Origin: Citrus sinensis
Lineage: Eukaryota > Streptophyta > Magnoliopsida > Sapindales > Rutaceae
Direction: 5' to 3'
DNA length: 64,000 nt
Assembly: GCF_022201045.2 (NCBI RefSeq)
Contig: NC_068557.1
Location: 19,755,501 to 19,819,500, forward strand
The notes beneath the pieces are model-generated. The model had not been told where the DNA came from and did not search any database. It was given only the letters and a program-made list of their open reading frames with translations. Of the stretch, positions 61,801 to 64,000 are shown one piece after another (the first letter of the stretch is position 1; every line of letters starts with the position of its first letter). Made by a program: the position numbers and the translations under genes.

Positions 61801-63573
61801 ATGCCAAGCAAGCTAAAGAAGGCAATTGGGGCAGTGAAAGATCAAACGAGCATTAGCCTTGCAAAAGTTTCAAACGCCAATGCATCAAACGTTGAGGTTC
61901 TAATCCTTAAGGCCACGAGACACGACGAAGCACCTCTTGATGAACGGTACGTGGATGAAATTCTTCAATTGATTGCATCTAGCAAAGTGTATGCGGTGGC
62001 TTGTGCACAAGTTATTTCCAAAAGAATTGGCAAGACGAGGAATTGGATTGTTGCACTCAAGTCCCTTATGCTTGTTCTTAGAATTTTTCAAGATGGGGAT
62101 CCTTATTTTCCTAGGGAAGTTGCTCATGCTATGAAAAGGGGTCAAAAGTTTCTAAATCTTTCAAATTTTAGAGATGATTCGAACTCGAGCCCATGGGATT
62201 ACACCGCGTTTGTGAGGACTTTTGCTTTGTATCTTGACGAACGTTTAGATTGTTTCATTACAGGGAAACTTCACAAAAGATTCTCAAATCGGGGGAGAAG
62301 AAATGGAAGAATAGAGCGAAGTTATGCACCCGTTTGTGAAATGAAACCTATAATGCTGCTTGATAGAATATCAAATTGGCAAAGATTGCTAGACAGAGCA
62401 ATTGGTTCAAAACCAACAGGTGCAGCCAAGAACAACAGTTTGGTTCAAGTCTCTCTGTACGCTATTGTGCAAGAAAGTTTTGATCTTTACAGGGATATTT
62501 CGGATGCATTGGCGCTTTTGTTGGATAGCTTCTTTCATCTACAATATCATAACTGTGTTAGTGCTTTCCAGGCTTGCGTGAAGGCCTCAAAGCAATTTGA
62601 AGAGCTCTCTTCATTTTATGACTTGTGTAAAGGCACTGGCGTTGGAAGAACTTCTGAATACCCAAGTGTGCAGAAGGTATCGGAAGAGCTTATAGAAACG
62701 TTACAAGAGTTCTTGAAAGATCAAGCTTCATTCCCAGCAGCTAATGGGAGATCGGCATTGATGCTCCCCGCGACACCGATAAAGGATCCTGGTTCAAGCT
62801 CTGATCGTGGTGAAACTTGGGATTATTCATCAGAGCAAATAGAGAGAGAATCTGAACATGGTTCGCAATGTGCATCGTTGGATGATCTTATGAGCGGAGG
62901 AACGAGCCCTAGTCCCTCGATAGAACAACTTGTGAACATGACAGATGGAGGAACATCCCTTAGTCCTAGCCACTCTGCTGAAAATTTTCCAAATTCAGAG
63001 CAGTCCAAACCTTCGGAAGTAAATGACAATAATTTCACAGCACAAAGTGTATCAAACAAGTCTTTTCCGATTGAACAATCAGTAAAAGACACGACTTTAG
63101 ATATCTTGGTTACCGAAGGAGAGCAAGAACATGGACGGCTAAAAAAAGAGCAAAATTTAGCCTTTGAATCAAGCAATGGAGCAAGAAATGATTGGGAGCT
63201 TGTGCTTGCTGAAACTGCTACAAAGCCAGCCGAAGTTTTACCAGCTGCACCAGTTGAGCACAATTTTGTCGAAAAAGATTCTATGCTGGAAAGAAAATAC
63301 AATCCATTTTTACAAGATGCAGTTGGTCTATCTTCTTCCCTTGCCATAGTCCCAGCCACCAATGCATTTTCAGTGGCTCCAACATTTAGCGCGCAGAATC
63401 CCAGCCAGGGTGGAACGACGTTTGAGAATAAAGATGATCCGTTTGGGCCGTGCCTTGATATTTCAGCGGACAAGCATGTGGCTGCTGAGTCTGTAGATCA
63501 AAATCTGCTGTGGCAAGAACAACAGTTGTGGTTGCAGAACCAAAACAAGATTATAGCTAAGCATAAGGCTTGA
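61801..63573 (+). CDS. ANTH-domain clathrin assembly protein (AP180/CALM family)
   Basis: Adaptor that binds PI(4,5)P2 membranes and clathrin during endocytic vesicle formation. Single exon, 590 residues from MPSKLKKAIGAVKDQTSISL; the in-frame GTG 12 bases earlier is not used as start. The ANTH domain spans about 10-300: lipid-contact KATRHDEAP, then VALKSLMLVLRIFQDGDPYF and WDYTAFVRTFALYLDERLDC, with the C-terminal helix bundle (SKQFEELSSFYDLCKGTGVG). Residues 310-590 are a disordered, Ser/Pro-rich tail with adaptor motifs NPF (501-503, EH-domain binding) and DPF (546-548, AP2 ear binding), ending LWLQNQNKIIAKHKA. It resembles the putative clathrin assembly proteins of Arabidopsis, but I cannot name the orthologue. 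Confidence 0.95.
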   Translation: MPSKLKKAIGAVKDQTSISLAKVSNANASNVEVLILKATRHDEAPLDERYVDEILQLIASSKVYAVACAQVISKRIGKTRNWIVALKSLMLVLRIFQDGDPYFPREVAHAMKRGQKFLNLSNFRDDSNSSPWDYTAFVRTFALYLDERLDCFITGKLHKRFSNRGRRNGRIERSYAPVCEMKPIMLLDRISNWQRLLDRAIGSKPTGAAKNNSLVQVSLYAIVQESFDLYRDISDALALLLDSFFHLQYHNCVSAFQACVKASKQFEELSSFYDLCKGTGVGRTSEYPSVQKVSEELIETLQEFLKDQASFPAANGRSALMLPATPIKDPGSSSDRGETWDYSSEQIERESEHGSQCASLDDLMSGGTSPSPSIEQLVNMTDGGTSLSPSHSAENFPNSEQSKPSEVNDNNFTAQSVSNKSFPIEQSVKDTTLDILVTEGEQEHGRLKKEQNLAFESSNGARNDWELVLAETATKPAEVLPAAPVEHNFVEKDSMLERKYNPFLQDAVGLSSSLAIVPATNAFSVAPTFSAQNPSQGGTTFENKDDPFGPCLDISADKHVAAESVDQNLLWQEQQLWLQNQNKIIAKHKA

Positions 63574-63624
63574 TGTTTGAAACACAGTATACAATTTTGT
63601 AAATGGCATGATTATTCATACTTA

Positions 63625-63734
63625 AAGAGCGTTTGGGACAGCTGCGCTGCTACAGTGCAGCTGCTCCCCATGCTTTAATTTAAGGGAATATCCCCTTAAA
63701 TAAAGCCCACAGCGTAGCTGACCTAAACGGACCC
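63625..63734. mobile_element. PIF/Harbinger-type MITE, 110 bp
   Basis: The ends GCGTTTGGGACAGCTGCGCTG and, mirrored, CAGCGTAGCTGACCTAAACGG are imperfect inverted repeats of about 25 bp. TTA target duplications are at 63622-63624 and 63735-63737. It sits in the presumed 3' UTR or just downstream of the ANTH gene. Confidence 0.75.
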
Positions 63735-63871
63735 TTATTTAACAAAGTAATTTTCCAACAAGGCTTTACATCAACAACTTTAAACACTTATACAACACTT
63801 ATACACTTGCTGAGTGATTCCCGTTCACAATAACTATGCTTTAAAAGTCCGAATTTACTTGGAATCACACC

Positions 63872-64000
63872 CAGGGATGGCAATATGGATAGATATTATC
63901 CATCCAAGTGCAAGTTCATAATTATTCATGATAAATATATCCACATTTATATTTAATTTTAAATATTGAATACGGATATAAATTTTATCCTCATGAATAT
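63872..64000. mobile_element. hAT-type element, left end only
   Basis: CAGGGATGGCAATATGGAT is a classic plant hAT terminus, followed by repeated ATTATCCAT and GATAAATATATCC words as in the subterminal regions of the other hAT elements here. It runs off the window, so length and content are unknown. Confidence 0.6.

Noticed and set aside
62823-63473. 216-codon minus-strand open frame
   Set aside because: Antisense shadow of the ANTH protein tail; Ser-rich by complement of the sense codons.

Overview
This is a plant nuclear segment. Split genes with GT-AG introns, an AT-rich background, and nested Ty1/copia, CACTA, Mutator-like (MULE) and hAT elements, MITEs and a tRNA-type SINE all say so. 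The intact proteins look eudicot. A woody eudicot such as Citrus is my impression only; nothing here proves a genus.

Left end (1-11.6 kb) is a transposon nest. An old minus-strand Ty1/copia element (from before base 1 to about 8785) is interrupted by a 916-bp non-autonomous hAT element (1506-2421) and by a full-length but dead plus-strand copia element with two LTRs (2858-8222). Next come an internally deleted hAT element that still carries the transposase dimerisation domain (10022-11008) and a Harbinger-type MITE. A decayed DOMON/cytochrome b561 pseudogene follows at about 11.7-12.4 kb.

The genic part (16.9-44.1 kb) holds five well-supported genes. They are a 14-exon nucleobase-ascorbate transporter (NAT, 520 aa, +), augmin subunit 2 (AUG2, 302 aa, +), a 9-exon conserved protein of unknown function with a hydrophobic C-terminal half (705 aa, +), SUMO (101 aa, -) and a secreted GH17 beta-1,3-glucanase with a C-terminal CBM43/X8 domain (471 aa, +). 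A candidate 106-aa two-exon gene lies on the minus strand, divergent from AUG2. It shares a promoter region that has a TATA box, a telo-box-like motif and site II elements. The genes look unrelated in job (membrane transport, microtubule nucleation, protein modification, callose turnover), as is usual in plants; there is no operon logic. MITEs, foldbacks and the SINE fill the spaces.

The right part (44-61 kb) is again mostly mobile DNA: foldback MITEs, hAT elements, a frameshifted GRF zinc-finger gene, a minus-strand MuDR-like transposase split by a 3.1-kb CACTA element that carries a broken Ulp1-type protease, and a degenerate plus-strand copia element. The window ends with an intact single-exon ANTH-domain clathrin adaptor gene (590 aa, 61801-63573), a 110-bp MITE and the start of another hAT element cut by the window edge.

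I found no clear new molecular system. The most interesting leads are a NAT lacking the conserved His of its QH motif, a probable GC-AG intron in AUG2, the candidate small divergent gene, a microsatellite-encoded poly-Phe upstream ORF, a glucanase whose read-through end keeps the sixth CBM43 cysteine, and several hAT families with distinct subterminal repeat words. All splice sites were placed by reading frame and consensus only.
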